Assembly: GCA_002413345.1 (NCBI GenBank)
Contig: DHWU01000054.1
Span: 10,467 to 64,448, forward strand
Length of the DNA stretch: 53,982 nucleotides
From: Propionibacteriaceae bacterium UBA5174
GTDB taxonomy: Bacteria > Actinomycetota > Actinomycetes > Propionibacteriales > Propionibacteriaceae
Reading direction: 5' to 3'
Shown: positions 41,287 through 50,602 of the stretch, in pieces
Layout of the letters: each line of letters begins with the position of its first letter
Position numbering within the stretch: the first letter of the stretch is position 1
The notes under the pieces: model-generated
What the model was told of the DNA's origin: nothing
What the model saw: only the letters and a program-made list of their open reading frames with translations
The model's database searches: none
Position numbers and translations under genes: made by a program

Positions 41287-42024
41287 GTGGCAACAAGACC
41301 TCCAGTTGCAGCCAACTCCGCCCGCACCCGGATCACTAAAGATCCGCTAGTGCGCCGCGAGGAGCTACTCGACACCGCTTTGGACCTCTGCCGCGACCAC
41401 GGCTTCGACTCGCTGCGGGTGGAGCAAATCGTCCAGGCCGCTGGCATAGCCAAGGGCACCTTTTACCATTATTTCGCCGCCAAAGATGATGTGCTCCACG
41501 CCTTAGTGCAACGTTTCGGGGACGCCCTGCTCGACCAGCTATCGGACGCCGCTTCCACCGCAGGGACGCCTACTCAGCGACTGCAAGCGGTAATGGTCTC
41601 GGCCGCTGAGTTCAAGCGCTCCCACGCCGAGGTCGGCTACGCGTCCTACCTGTATCGCGACGACAATCTGGTCTTGCGGCACCGGATCTTTCGTGCCTGG
41701 CGCGACCGAGCCCAGAAGGTACTGGCGCCAATCGTCGCCGACGGTCTAGCTGACCGATCCTTCACCGCGGTCAACGCCGATGCCGCCACTGACATCGTCT
41801 TGCTGCTCTGGTTTGACGCCGCCGATCAGCTGTACGCACGCGCACTGAACTGCGGGAACGCCGACGGCTTCGCCGAAGTGATGATTGCTGGAGCGCGCGA
41901 GATCTACCAAGCCCAAGAACGAATTCTTGGGCTACCGCCGGGCACCTTCAACGTGCCGATCACCGCCGAAACCGTCGAACTGACCAAGCAGCTTTATTCA
42001 ACGCTGAACAGGACTCAACCATGA
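41287..42024 (+). CDS. TetR-family repressor of the efflux operon
   Basis: A 245-residue TetR protein: helix-turn-helix SLRVEQIVQAAGIAKGTFYHYFAAKDDVLHAL, then an all-helical ligand domain. GTG 41287 follows AAAGGAGG. The stop overlaps the adaptor start (ATGA), so repressor and exporter share a transcript and the 41218-41238 palindrome probably controls all four genes. Inducer unknown. Confidence 0.9.
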   Translation: MATRPPVAANSARTRITKDPLVRREELLDTALDLCRDHGFDSLRVEQIVQAAGIAKGTFYHYFAAKDDVLHALVQRFGDALLDQLSDAASTAGTPTQRLQAVMVSAAEFKRSHAEVGYASYLYRDDNLVLRHRIFRAWRDRAQKVLAPIVADGLADRSFTAVNADAATDIVLLLWFDAADQLYARALNCGNADGFAEVMIAGAREIYQAQERILGLPPGTFNVPITAETVELTKQLYSTLNRTQP

Positions 42025-43274
42025 AACGCAAAACCATCATTGCCGCTGGTACCGCAGTTGCAGTCATGCTGGCCCTGGGCGGTGGGTTCGCCTACGCCGC
42101 AGTGAATAACCAGACCCAAGTTGGCGTCACTGCGGCCTCGACCGCGCCACTGAGCGTCACGGTGAGTGCGTCCGGCGCCCTCACGGCGTCCCATAGCAGC
42201 GGGGTCTACGCCCCAACAGCTGGGACGCTGGCCGAGGTGCTGGTCAAAGACGGCGACACCGTCACTGCTGGCCAAGTGCTAGCTCGGATGGACACCACCG
42301 CCCTGAAGCTGGCCGTTTCTCAAGCCAAGGCCGCCCATTCGGCAGCTCTGGCCCAGTCCGTTGCCGTGACCAATTTGGCGCCATCGGCGGCCGACCGCGC
42401 CGCAGCGAGCGCCACCTTGGCCGCAGCGCGATCCCAGGCTGCCACCGCCACCAGTAATTACAACGACTACCTCAGCGATTACAACGGTTCCACCAGCGCT
42501 GAACAAGCCACCATGATCGCCACCCTACGCACCCTTCGCAGCGCGCAAGGCAGCACCAGTGCAGCAGTCAAGACCGCCCAAGCGGCCCTGTCTAAGCTCT
42601 CCCGAAGTAGTCAACTTTCCGCGTCTCGCACAGCCGCGGCCGAAGCGATCACCGCCGCCAGCCAGGCGCTAAGCCAGGCCCAGTCGAACCTCAAGGCCGC
42701 GGTGATCACCGCCCCATTCGCCGGGACGGTGAGCCTCGCCAGCACAGTTGAAGCCGGAGCTGGGGTGGCGCCTGGGGTCGCTGTCTTCACCGTGGTCGAC
42801 GCCTCCAAGATGGAGTTCTTGGCCGCAGTCAACCAAACCGACATTGCCCAGGTTGCGGTTGGCCAGACCGCAGCAGTCACCTTGGACGCCTTCGCTGAAC
42901 CCTTTTCCGGCACGGTGACCTCAGTTCAGGCCACCCCGCAGACCTCAACTACCGGCAGCGTCACTTTTGCAGCCCGGATCGCAATCGAGGCCGGGTCGTC
43001 GCGGCTGTTTCAAGGCATGAGTGGCTCAGCCGATATCGAGGTGCAATCCATTGCCGAGGCCTTGGTGATTCCAGTGGAATCGGTACTCACCTCTGGCAGT
43101 TCGAAGTCTGTGTTCGTCTTGGGTTCCGACGGTGTGGTCCACACCCGCAAGGTGACCATCGGCGCCGCCACCGACACCCTGGTACAAATCATCGATGGGT
43201 TGAGCGTCGGTGAGCAGGTCGTCACTACCGGGGCGTCCAGCCTCGCCGATGGCCAGCGAGTGCGGACTAAGTGA
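42021..43274 (+). CDS. HlyD/MacA-type adaptor of ABC exporter
   Basis: A 417-residue membrane-fusion protein: N-terminal signal anchor (KTIIAAGTAVAVMLALGGGFAYA), lipoyl-like half-domains (GTLAEVLVKDGDTVTAGQVLARMD and TAPFAGTVSLASTVEAGAGV), an Ala-rich coiled coil between them, then beta-barrel and C-terminal domains. It partners the ATPase and FtsX permease downstream, with four-base overlaps. Confidence 0.9.
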   Translation: MKRKTIIAAGTAVAVMLALGGGFAYAAVNNQTQVGVTAASTAPLSVTVSASGALTASHSSGVYAPTAGTLAEVLVKDGDTVTAGQVLARMDTTALKLAVSQAKAAHSAALAQSVAVTNLAPSAADRAAASATLAAARSQAATATSNYNDYLSDYNGSTSAEQATMIATLRTLRSAQGSTSAAVKTAQAALSKLSRSSQLSASRTAAAEAITAASQALSQAQSNLKAAVITAPFAGTVSLASTVEAGAGVAPGVAVFTVVDASKMEFLAAVNQTDIAQVAVGQTAAVTLDAFAEPFSGTVTSVQATPQTSTTGSVTFAARIAIEAGSSRLFQGMSGSADIEVQSIAEALVIPVESVLTSGSSKSVFVLGSDGVVHTRKVTIGAATDTLVQIIDGLSVGEQVVTTGASSLADGQRVRTK

Positions 43275-44017
43275 GCGCCGCAATGAGCAAAGCGATCGTT
43301 GAGGTCAGCGGGCTGACCAAGATCTACGGCAGCGGCGCGGCCGAAGTGCGGGCGCTCGACGGCGTCGATCTGCGCGTGCCCGAGGGCCAGTTCGTTTCGG
43401 TGATGGGCCCCTCGGGTTGCGGCAAGTCCACCTTGCTAAACCTGCTCGGCGGTCTAGATACCCCGACCACCGGCACCATCAGCATCGACGGCCACGCGCT
43501 CGGGGAGCTGCCCGATGACCAGCTCACTGAACTGCGACGGCGTCGAATCGGTTTTGTCTTCCAGTTTTTCAACCTGATTCCAGTACTCGACGCCACCGAG
43601 AACGCGTCCCTGCCGTTACGGCTGGATGGCGCCGCGAATGCCGAGGATCGCACAGTGGGTTGGCTTGAGAAGGTGGGCTTAGGCGACCGGCTACACAACC
43701 GACCCGATGAGCTTTCCGGAGGGCAACAGCAACGGGTGGCGATTGCCCGCGCGCTTTCCACTGAGCCGGCGTTGGTACTTGCCGACGAGCCCACCGGCAA
43801 CTTGGATTCAAAGTCGGCTGCCGAGATCGGCGAGCTGCTGCGCGCGGTTAGCCTCACCTGGGGGCGCAGCGTGCTGATGGTCACCCATGATCCTCGGATC
43901 GCCAGTTACGCCCAACGCCTGGTGCTGATGAAGGACGGCCGGATCGTCGACGACCTCACCTTGGACGGCAGCCGCGAAGGCCCGCGGCAAGCACTCGAAC
44001 GGTCGGGATTGTTGTGA
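43271..44017 (+). CDS. MacB/LolD-type ABC transporter ATPase
   Basis: A 248-residue ATPase with Walker A GPSGCGKST, Q-loop FVFQFFNLIP, signature LSGGQQQRVAIARAL, Walker B LVLADEPTGNLD and switch His in VTHDPR. It powers the adjacent FtsX permease. The GTG start overlaps the adaptor stop; an ATG at 43283 is an alternative. Confidence 0.95.
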   Translation: MSAAMSKAIVEVSGLTKIYGSGAAEVRALDGVDLRVPEGQFVSVMGPSGCGKSTLLNLLGGLDTPTTGTISIDGHALGELPDDQLTELRRRRIGFVFQFFNLIPVLDATENASLPLRLDGAANAEDRTVGWLEKVGLGDRLHNRPDELSGGQQQRVAIARALSTEPALVLADEPTGNLDSKSAAEIGELLRAVSLTWGRSVLMVTHDPRIASYAQRLVLMKDGRIVDDLTLDGSREGPRQALERSGLL

Positions 44018-46542
44018 ACCTGACCACCACTTTGGCCTGGCGCTATCTGCGCGGTCGCGGCACGCGCTCATTGCTGACCACGCTGGCGGTGGTGCTCGGA
44101 GTGATGCTCACCTTCGGCCTAAATGGGATCCTGCCGACGATGCTGGAGGCTTTCAACCGCAACCTCTTGGCCGCCGCCGGAAAAGTAGATCTAACCGTCA
44201 CCAGCACCTACGACCAGCCCTTTAGACCAGCTGTAGTAGATCAACTATTGAAGCTGCCGCAGATCGCCGTGGCGAGCCCGGGCGTAACTGGGACGGTTCC
44301 GCTGCCTCAGGATGCCAATGCCGACAGCGGCGCTCTCGCCCAAGTGACCGTGGTTGGAGTGGAGGTAGGCACTGTTTCGGCCGTGCGTGATTTCGCCCTT
44401 ACCCAAGGCCGGATGCTGGTGGCTACTGACGCCACAGCGCTGGTGCTGAATGCTGACCTGGCCGCCCAGTTGGGTTTGGCTGTTGGCCAAGATCTGGTGC
44501 TGCCAGCGGCTGGCGGCACCGTCCGGTTCCGAGTGGTGGGGCTGTTGACTGCGGCCACTGTGCCCGGCGCCGAGCAGGTATTCATTACTTTGCCGGCCGC
44601 CCAGCAGCTGTTTGGCTTGGGGAATCGGATCACCCAGATCGAGGCCACCCTGGTTGCCGGTACCGACCGAGCCAGCGCGGAGCAGGCGGTCTCAACAGCT
44701 CTAGGTTCTGACTACCAGGTAGGTGGGCTGGCCACGGAATCTTCGATGCTGGCTTCGCTGCAGGTGGCCAACTTTTCGTTCACCATGTTCGGCATATTTG
44801 CCCTAGCGACGGCTGGATTCATTATCGCCAACTCCTTCCGAACTGTGGTGGCCGAACGTCGCCGCGACATCGGGATGCTGCGCGCCATCGGCACCACCAG
44901 GCGGCGAATCATGGGCATGTTCTTAACCGAATCGCTGCTGCAAGGCATCCTGGGCACGGCTTTGGGCATTGCGGCGGGCTGGGCGATGGCGGCCGGTTTG
45001 CTGGCTGCGATGGCACCACTGTTCTCGTCGGTGGCTCACATCACGATCGGCGGGCCGCAGTTCTCTGTGACCACTTGGCTGACTTCGATTCTGTTAGGTG
45101 TGGGGGTCACCGTGGTGGCTGCGATTCTGCCCGCCCGCGCAGCTGGACGGGTAACCCCAATGGAGGCGATGCGTCCGCAACTGGCCGAGGTATACGCCCG
45201 CAAGATTGGCAAACCCGCCTGGATTGGCGGCGCAGTGCTGGTGATTTCGATGTTCGGGCTGACCACTGGCAGCTCGGCGCTGATTGGGCTGGGCTCAGTG
45301 CTGTTCCTGATCGGAATCGCTTTGGTCGCTCCGGCGGTGGTGAATCCAGTGGCCGAGGTGGCGTCCCGTCCGCTGGCTGCGATCTTCGACCGCGAGGGCG
45401 CGCTGGCCCGCAGCAATCTGCAACGCAACCCTGGACGCAGCGCTGTCACCGTGACTGCGATGATGCTTGGGCTGGCCTCCATCGTGGCCATGATCAGCGT
45501 GGTGACTTCGATCTTCTCCGGTTTCACCAGCTACCTGGACAAATCTCTAAGCGCTGACTACCTGATCATTCCGCAATCGATCATTCTCAGTCAGGGCAAT
45601 GTGGCCGCTGGCCCTCAGCTGGCCCAACAGGTCGGCGCTACCCCCGGAATCGGCGCAATCTCGACCCTTCGGCTGGGCAAGGCTGAGGTGGACGGTGGCC
45701 AGGTGCAGGTAATCGGGATCGAGCCGACTTCCTACCTGAAAGTGGCCTCCTTCGATTGGAATGCTGGCTCCTCCGATGCCGCTGTCACAGAGCTCGGCAA
45801 TGGGCGTTGGGTGATCGCCAACGGCATCTACGCTGCTCAACATAATCTGGTGCTGGGGCAGGCGATCACTCTGAATACCCCCAATGGCGCCAAGGTGTAT
45901 CACCTTGCCGGAATCGGAAACGACTACCTGAACGCCAAATTGTCGACGCTGTACACCTCGCAGGAGAACCTGTCACGCGACTTCAACGTCACCACCGATC
46001 TGCTGTTGATGGCCAATCGCACGGCCAGCGCAGATCAGGCAGCGACCAAAGCCCAGCTGACAAAGGTGATCGCGAACTACCCAGCCTTCCGGCTCTACGA
46101 ATCCCAAGCTTGGCGCGACCAACAGCTGGCCACTTTCAACTCCACCATCGTGATCTTTGACGTGCTGGTGGCTGTGCTCGCGGTGCCGTCCCTGTTGGCC
46201 TTGATGAACACGCTTGCGATTAGCGTGCTGGCCCGAACCCGCGAGATTGGCATGCTGCGCGCAGTGGGTGCGACCCGGCGCCAGATAAGGCGGATGGTCT
46301 TTGCCGAGTCGCTGTTGTTGTCGCTGATCGGTACCGCATTCGGTGCTCTAGCTGGCCTTTGGCTGGGCTATGCCCTGGTGTCGGCGATGAGCGCCGTCGG
46401 CTGGCAAATGCCTTACTCGTTCCCTTGGGGCGGGCTGGCCGCGACTGTGGTGGTGGGCATCGTCTTTGGGGTCTTGGCAGCACTTGGACCGGCTCGCTCG
46501 GCGTCCAGATTGGACGTGGTCTCCGCGCTTCATCAGGAGTGA
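44014..46542 (+). CDS. FtsX-type ABC transporter permease
   Basis: An 842-residue permease with two FtsX units: N-terminal helix (TRSLLTTLAVVLGVMLTFGL), a periplasm-type domain, signature ERRRDIGMLRAIGTTRRRIMG and paired helices. A second helix at SAVTVTAMMLGLASIVAMIS is followed by another soluble domain and signature ARTREIGMLRAVGATRRQIRR near the end. Same design as the protein at the left window edge. Last gene of the TetR operon; substrate unknown, with drugs, peptides and lipids all possible. Confidence 0.92.
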   Translation: MNLTTTLAWRYLRGRGTRSLLTTLAVVLGVMLTFGLNGILPTMLEAFNRNLLAAAGKVDLTVTSTYDQPFRPAVVDQLLKLPQIAVASPGVTGTVPLPQDANADSGALAQVTVVGVEVGTVSAVRDFALTQGRMLVATDATALVLNADLAAQLGLAVGQDLVLPAAGGTVRFRVVGLLTAATVPGAEQVFITLPAAQQLFGLGNRITQIEATLVAGTDRASAEQAVSTALGSDYQVGGLATESSMLASLQVANFSFTMFGIFALATAGFIIANSFRTVVAERRRDIGMLRAIGTTRRRIMGMFLTESLLQGILGTALGIAAGWAMAAGLLAAMAPLFSSVAHITIGGPQFSVTTWLTSILLGVGVTVVAAILPARAAGRVTPMEAMRPQLAEVYARKIGKPAWIGGAVLVISMFGLTTGSSALIGLGSVLFLIGIALVAPAVVNPVAEVASRPLAAIFDREGALARSNLQRNPGRSAVTVTAMMLGLASIVAMISVVTSIFSGFTSYLDKSLSADYLIIPQSIILSQGNVAAGPQLAQQVGATPGIGAISTLRLGKAEVDGGQVQVIGIEPTSYLKVASFDWNAGSSDAAVTELGNGRWVIANGIYAAQHNLVLGQAITLNTPNGAKVYHLAGIGNDYLNAKLSTLYTSQENLSRDFNVTTDLLLMANRTASADQAATKAQLTKVIANYPAFRLYESQAWRDQQLATFNSTIVIFDVLVAVLAVPSLLALMNTLAISVLARTREIGMLRAVGATRRQIRRMVFAESLLLSLIGTAFGALAGLWLGYALVSAMSAVGWQMPYSFPWGGLAATVVVGIVFGVLAALGPARSASRLDVVSALHQE

Positions 46543-46650
46543 ATCTGCCGGATTAGAACGCTCTCATCTTGATCCAATGACGCTCTCACTCAGGCCTTCT
46601 CTACTGGAGCCAGATGCAACCCCGCATTAAGCACAGAAGGAGATCCACCC

Positions 46651-47073
46651 ATGAACGTCAAGAAGGTACTCATTGGCCTTGCAGCCACTGCGCTCCTCGG
46701 TGTGGGCGCAGCCGCCCTTCCGAGCCTGGCTCAAGCCGCTGGATCGGGTTCGGGGTCGAGCGCTGGCATTCAGGATCAGGTGCGCGACGCCACCTGCACC
46801 TCAACCCCGACTGGTACCCCGACCGGCACTCCGACCGGAACCCCGACTGCCACCTCCACCTCCACTCAGGCCACGGCTAGCGCTACTCACGCTCGGCTGC
46901 GTGATGGAAGCTGCACCACCTGCTTGGCTACGGCCACCGGCACCCCGACCGGCACTCCCACTGGCACCCCCACCGCGAACCAAGTGCAGACCCGCACCCA
47001 GGCCCGCGACGGTTCCTGCACCAATGGCTGCACTGGTACTCCCACCGGTTCAGCCAAGCGCGCCGGCCGATAG
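46651..47073 (+). CDS. Secreted Thr/Pro-repeat protein with CxxC motifs
   Basis: A 140-residue exported protein: signal peptide MNVKKVLIGLAATALLGVGA to about residue 30, then three loose repeats. Each has a cysteine segment (VRDATC, LRDGSCTTC, ARDGSCTNGC) followed by a TGTP tandem run. AGAAGGAG lies seven bases before ATG 46651. The TGTP runs resemble flexible, possibly glycosylated linkers; the CxxC pairs could bind metal or form disulfides. No family recognised. Confidence 0.7.
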   Translation: MNVKKVLIGLAATALLGVGAAALPSLAQAAGSGSGSSAGIQDQVRDATCTSTPTGTPTGTPTGTPTATSTSTQATASATHARLRDGSCTTCLATATGTPTGTPTGTPTANQVQTRTQARDGSCTNGCTGTPTGSAKRAGR

Positions 47074-47100
47074 CCGCCACTAGGCAGCCGGCATTCCTAT

Positions 47101-47137
47101 CGCAGGGTCGCAGGGATCTAGTTCCTGCGACCCTGCG
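47101..47137. terminator. Perfect 14-bp hairpin
   Basis: Arms CGCAGGGTCGCAGG and CCTGCGACCCTGCG around a 9-base loop, 28 bp after the secreted-repeat gene. Very stable but without a T-run; probably a terminator. Confidence 0.65.
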
Positions 47138-47180
47138 GTGGCATGCTGTGGATGGAACTGAGATTGAGGGAGGCGATTCG

Positions 47181-47507
47181 ATGCACAAAGCGACACCAGC
47201 GGTGTTGGTGGCTGGGCTCGGGTTGACTCTGGTTGCCGTGTTCGCCACTTCGGTGAGCGGCCTCACCAGCGAGGACCCCGCACCCAGAGCCGCAGTGTCT
47301 CTCGGCGCGGCACCGATCAGCCCCAGTGCAACGGAGGCTGCCACCGGTCTGCCAACCTCAACGGTCCCGAGCGGCAGTTCGACCAAACAAGCCACTTCCG
47401 GCACTGGCACTGGCGCTGGTAATGGAACTGGCACTGCGAGCGCGACCGGCACCGGAAAGCGCCAGATGGGGCAGCCGGTATCCGTCCCAAAGCCGGGGCG
47501 CGGCTGA
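47181..47507 (+). CDS. Secreted or anchored Thr/Gly-rich small protein
   Basis: A 108-residue protein: signal anchor (AVLVAGLGLTLVAVFATSVS), Ser/Thr/Pro-rich middle and a TGTGAGNGTGTASATGTG run before a basic end (KRQMGQPVSVPKPGRG). GAGGGAGG lies eight bases before ATG 47181. Unknown function. Convergent with the OmpR-type regulator, 9 bp apart. Confidence 0.6.
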   Translation: MHKATPAVLVAGLGLTLVAVFATSVSGLTSEDPAPRAAVSLGAAPISPSATEAATGLPTSTVPSGSSTKQATSGTGTGAGNGTGTASATGTGKRQMGQPVSVPKPGRG

Positions 47508-47516
47508 GCGCATTAC

Positions 47517-48173
47517 TCAGGTCAGGCGGTAGCCCATTCCGCGAACGGTCTGAATCACCTCTGCGCCCAATTTGATCCGCAGATACCGCACGTAGACGTC
47601 CACCACGTTCGATCCCGGATCGAAGTCGTAGCCCCAGACCGAACTCAGTAACTGCTCGCGGCTCAACACCTGATCTGGATGGCGCAGAAATACCTCAACC
47701 AGCGAGAACTCGCGGGCCGACAGCTCAACGTCGCGGTCCGCAATGGTGGCGCGTCGGGTTCGCAGATCAAGTTCAAGCTCGCCGTGTTTCAAGGTCAACG
47801 CAGTGTCTTGCCCCACCACCCGCAGCCGGGAGCGAACCCTGGCGAGCAGTTCTTCGAAGCTGAACGGCTTGGTCACATAATCGTCGGCGCCACTTTCCAG
47901 CCCAGCGACTCGGTCACGCACCGCTGACCTTGCCGTCAGCATGATCACCGGAATGGCGCCATCTCGGTCTCGAATCTGGCTCAGCACCTCGAAGCCGTTC
48001 AAGTCGGGAAGGCCGACGTCCAGGATCACTAGGTCAAACTCGCCAGTGCTGACCAGTTCGGCAACCGGGGCGCCGTGGTCCTCGATGTGTGCGGTGTAAC
48101 CAGCCGCGCGAAGACCGACCGCAACAAAGGAAGAGATTCGGGGTTCGTCCTCGACGATCAATACTTGAGGCAT
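47517..48173 (-). CDS. OmpR-family response regulator
   Basis: A 218-residue regulator: receiver with VEDEPR, phospho-acceptor in LVILDVGLPDLNGF and Lys in DYVTKPFSFEELLAR, then a winged-helix domain (LSAREFSLVEVFLRHPDQVLSREQLLSSVWG, YVRYLRIKLG). The kinase stop and this start overlap by one base (TAATG). Confidence 0.95.
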   Translation of the reverse strand: MPQVLIVEDEPRISSFVAVGLRAAGYTAHIEDHGAPVAELVSTGEFDLVILDVGLPDLNGFEVLSQIRDRDGAIPVIMLTARSAVRDRVAGLESGADDYVTKPFSFEELLARVRSRLRVVGQDTALTLKHGELELDLRTRRATIADRDVELSAREFSLVEVFLRHPDQVLSREQLLSSVWGYDFDPGSNVVDVYVRYLRIKLGAEVIQTVRGMGYRLT

Positions 48174-49588
48174 TAGCCCACCTGATCTTTGGAGTCGGTG
48201 ATCGGCAGCACGAGACTGAAGATACTGCCACCCTCGGGTGCGGAGGCAATGTCGAGCCGACCGCCATGAGCGGTCACGATCTTGGTGACGATCGCCAGAC
48301 CAAGCCCTCGTCCCTGGCTTCCCGAGGCAATGGCCAGGTGTCCGCGGGCATTGCGCTCTAGGATTCTTGAGCGTTCCGCAGTGGCGATGCCGGGGCCGTT
48401 ATCCCGCACCCACAGCCAGACCTCGCTGCCGCGCACCTCGCTACCGATTGCCAAGGAGGAATCCGCGGGGGAGTACTTCACGGCGTTGTCGGCCAGTTGG
48501 ATCCAGGCCTGTTTGATCCGCTGGGCATCCAGTTGCACTTTGACTTCAGCGAGCGCGTCCACATCCCAACGGCGGTGACCCAGCTTGCCAACCAACTCAA
48601 ATGTCTCATCCGTCAGGTCGGCGACGCTGATCGGAGCGGCCACCACAAAGTCGGCGCGCTCAGAGCTGGCCAACAAGATCAGATCATCGGTGAGCCTGTT
48701 CATCCGATCGATCTCTTCCAAGGCGAGGCTGCGGGTGGCCTTCACCTGGTCAACATCGGTTGGATCTAACAGCTCTAGGTGGCCGCGCAGAATCGTCAGC
48801 GGCGTGCGCAGTTCGTGGCCCACGTCATCAGCGAGTTGGCGTTGTCCTTGAACCAGGGACTCGATCCGGTCGAGCATTCGGTTAATGGTGGCCGTCAGCG
48901 CTGACAAATCGTCGTGACCGCGCACTGGGATGCGCGTAGTCAGATCGTCCTCACCAATCGAATCGGCCGCCTCCCGCAACCGGACGATGGGGGCAAGGAG
49001 CCTGCCCATCACTGCCCAGGCGGTCAGCCCGGCAAACAAAGCAACGATTGCGGCAGCCACGGCGTACCAGGCGTAGGTCGCATCCAAGGCGCGGTAGGCC
49101 ACATTCAGGTCCGTCGCCCGCACCAGCGCGCTGCCACCAACTCCGCCGGCGCGCACTGGCATCACCAGATAGAGATAGTCGTGATCGCCTGACCGCAAGC
49201 GTCCTTGGGTCGTGACCTGGGCACTGATGTGTTTAGTCACCTCAGCGACCAGTGCTGGATCGTCCTCCAACCGAAGTTCCACCCCGGTGTAGGCGGTCCA
49301 CTCGATCTTGTTGGCGACAATGCCCAACACCCCGTCAGCTTGGCCCAGCACCCGCTGTTGGATTGCGGCTTCGAGTAAAGCCGAGGTGCTTTCGAACGGC
49401 CTGCCGGTTGCCGGATCGACCGCATTCGCCGCCAAGCTCGCAAACTCACCAGCCTCGCGATCAAGCTGAGCGGATGCCGCTCGCTCCAAGGCGATTCGTT
49501 CCAACAGATAGCCGGTGGCCCCAGCGGCCAGAAGTGCGGCCGCCATCAGCACCAGCATGGTGATCAACAGGCGCGAGCGGACGCTCAT
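48173..49588 (-). CDS. HisKA sensor histidine kinase
   Basis: A 471-residue kinase: two membrane helices (residues 7-27 and about 155-180) flanking an extracellular sensor, a HAMP domain, the HisKA motif DDVGHELRTPLTILRGHLE with phospho-His, and HATPase with DNAVKYSP and DNGPGIA boxes and a GLGLAIVTKI end. ATG 49588 was chosen over 49621. Pairs with the OmpR-type regulator. The gene order next to secreted repeat proteins suggests, but does not show, an envelope signal. Confidence 0.93.
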   Translation of the reverse strand: MSVRSRLLITMLVLMAAALLAAGATGYLLERIALERAASAQLDREAGEFASLAANAVDPATGRPFESTSALLEAAIQQRVLGQADGVLGIVANKIEWTAYTGVELRLEDDPALVAEVTKHISAQVTTQGRLRSGDHDYLYLVMPVRAGGVGGSALVRATDLNVAYRALDATYAWYAVAAAIVALFAGLTAWAVMGRLLAPIVRLREAADSIGEDDLTTRIPVRGHDDLSALTATINRMLDRIESLVQGQRQLADDVGHELRTPLTILRGHLELLDPTDVDQVKATRSLALEEIDRMNRLTDDLILLASSERADFVVAAPISVADLTDETFELVGKLGHRRWDVDALAEVKVQLDAQRIKQAWIQLADNAVKYSPADSSLAIGSEVRGSEVWLWVRDNGPGIATAERSRILERNARGHLAIASGSQGRGLGLAIVTKIVTAHGGRLDIASAPEGGSIFSLVLPITDSKDQVG

Positions 49589-49623
49589 CCCCGTCCGGTC
49601 GTGCTGCCTGGCTGCGCGCATTC

Positions 49624-50460
49624 CTACAGTGTGGCCTCTTCGCTGGGGTTGATCCCGTACTGGCGCTCGGTTCTCGCCCCTGGAACCGCTCCACCGGCAT
49701 TAGTGAATGCCCTCAGCTGGGACTCTCCCGCAATTTCTGCAACTCGTTGGAACTGCGCTTCCAAGGTGATGCGGAGGGACGCCACCTCCTCGGCCAAACG
49801 GTCCACCTCCGCTCGAGTGGCGGCCTCCTCGGTTTCGGTCACCTCAGACACTCGCTGAATCAGCCACGACGCCATGGTCGCCGTCACTATGCCGATTAGC
49901 GCGATTCCGGCAACCATTAACGCCACGGCGACGCACTTTCCGGTCACTGATACCGGGTAGAAATCGCCGTAACCGGCTGTGGTGATCGAGGTGAAAGCCC
50001 ACCAGAAACCATCGCCGAGGTTGATTATGTTGGCTCCCGGCTCACCTCGTTCTGCGTCGGTAACTGCCAGCGCTCCCAGCGTGACGATCAGCGCAGTTGC
50101 CCCGGCCGTGTACAGCACTACTCGGCCACGAAGCTGTCTGGTACCGGTGCGATTCAGGATCGACAACAATGCGAGCAGCCGCATCAACCTCAAGGGGCGA
50201 AGCAGCGGCAATGCGACCACGGCAAGGTCAAGCAGGTTGGACTTAACAAAGGAAGACTTGGCTGGGGCCATGACGAGACGGACCAGATAGTCGAGTACGA
50301 ACGTTGCCCAGGTTAACCACACGACGATTTCGCAGGCCGAAACGAAGAAGCCGGGCGCGTCTGGCAATGCGATCGGTATCGCGTAAGCGATCAGAAATAC
50401 CAAGGCAGTGACCGTCAACGGCCATTCAGCAAGCTCTTCCCAACGCTCCAAACGTTCCAT
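49624..50460 (-). CDS. Voltage-gated-type potassium channel
   Basis: A 278-residue channel: helices of a voltage-sensor-like domain including the Arg-rich RPLRLMRLLALLSILNRTG, then a pore with selectivity filter TTAGYGDFYPV and a following helix, and a C-terminal coiled coil (EAATRAEVDRLAEEVASLRITLEAQ). ATG 50460 was chosen; ATG 50535 would add 25 residues. No RCK domain is present. Single gene divergent from the HsdR_N-like protein. Confidence 0.88.
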   Translation of the reverse strand: MERLERWEELAEWPLTVTALVFLIAYAIPIALPDAPGFFVSACEIVVWLTWATFVLDYLVRLVMAPAKSSFVKSNLLDLAVVALPLLRPLRLMRLLALLSILNRTGTRQLRGRVVLYTAGATALIVTLGALAVTDAERGEPGANIINLGDGFWWAFTSITTAGYGDFYPVSVTGKCVAVALMVAGIALIGIVTATMASWLIQRVSEVTETEEAATRAEVDRLAEEVASLRITLEAQFQRVAEIAGESQLRAFTNAGGAVPGARTERQYGINPSEEATL

Positions 50461-50602
50461 AGGGGCGCACGCTACCGCTTCTGGTTCGGCGGCAAGTTCG
50501 TGTTTTCTAAGTGAACAGGCCTCGACACCGGCCATTGCTCTAAGGTACGCCACAGGCAATGATCGTTTCACCACAGTAGGTAACCGATTAGGAGTACGGA
50601 CA

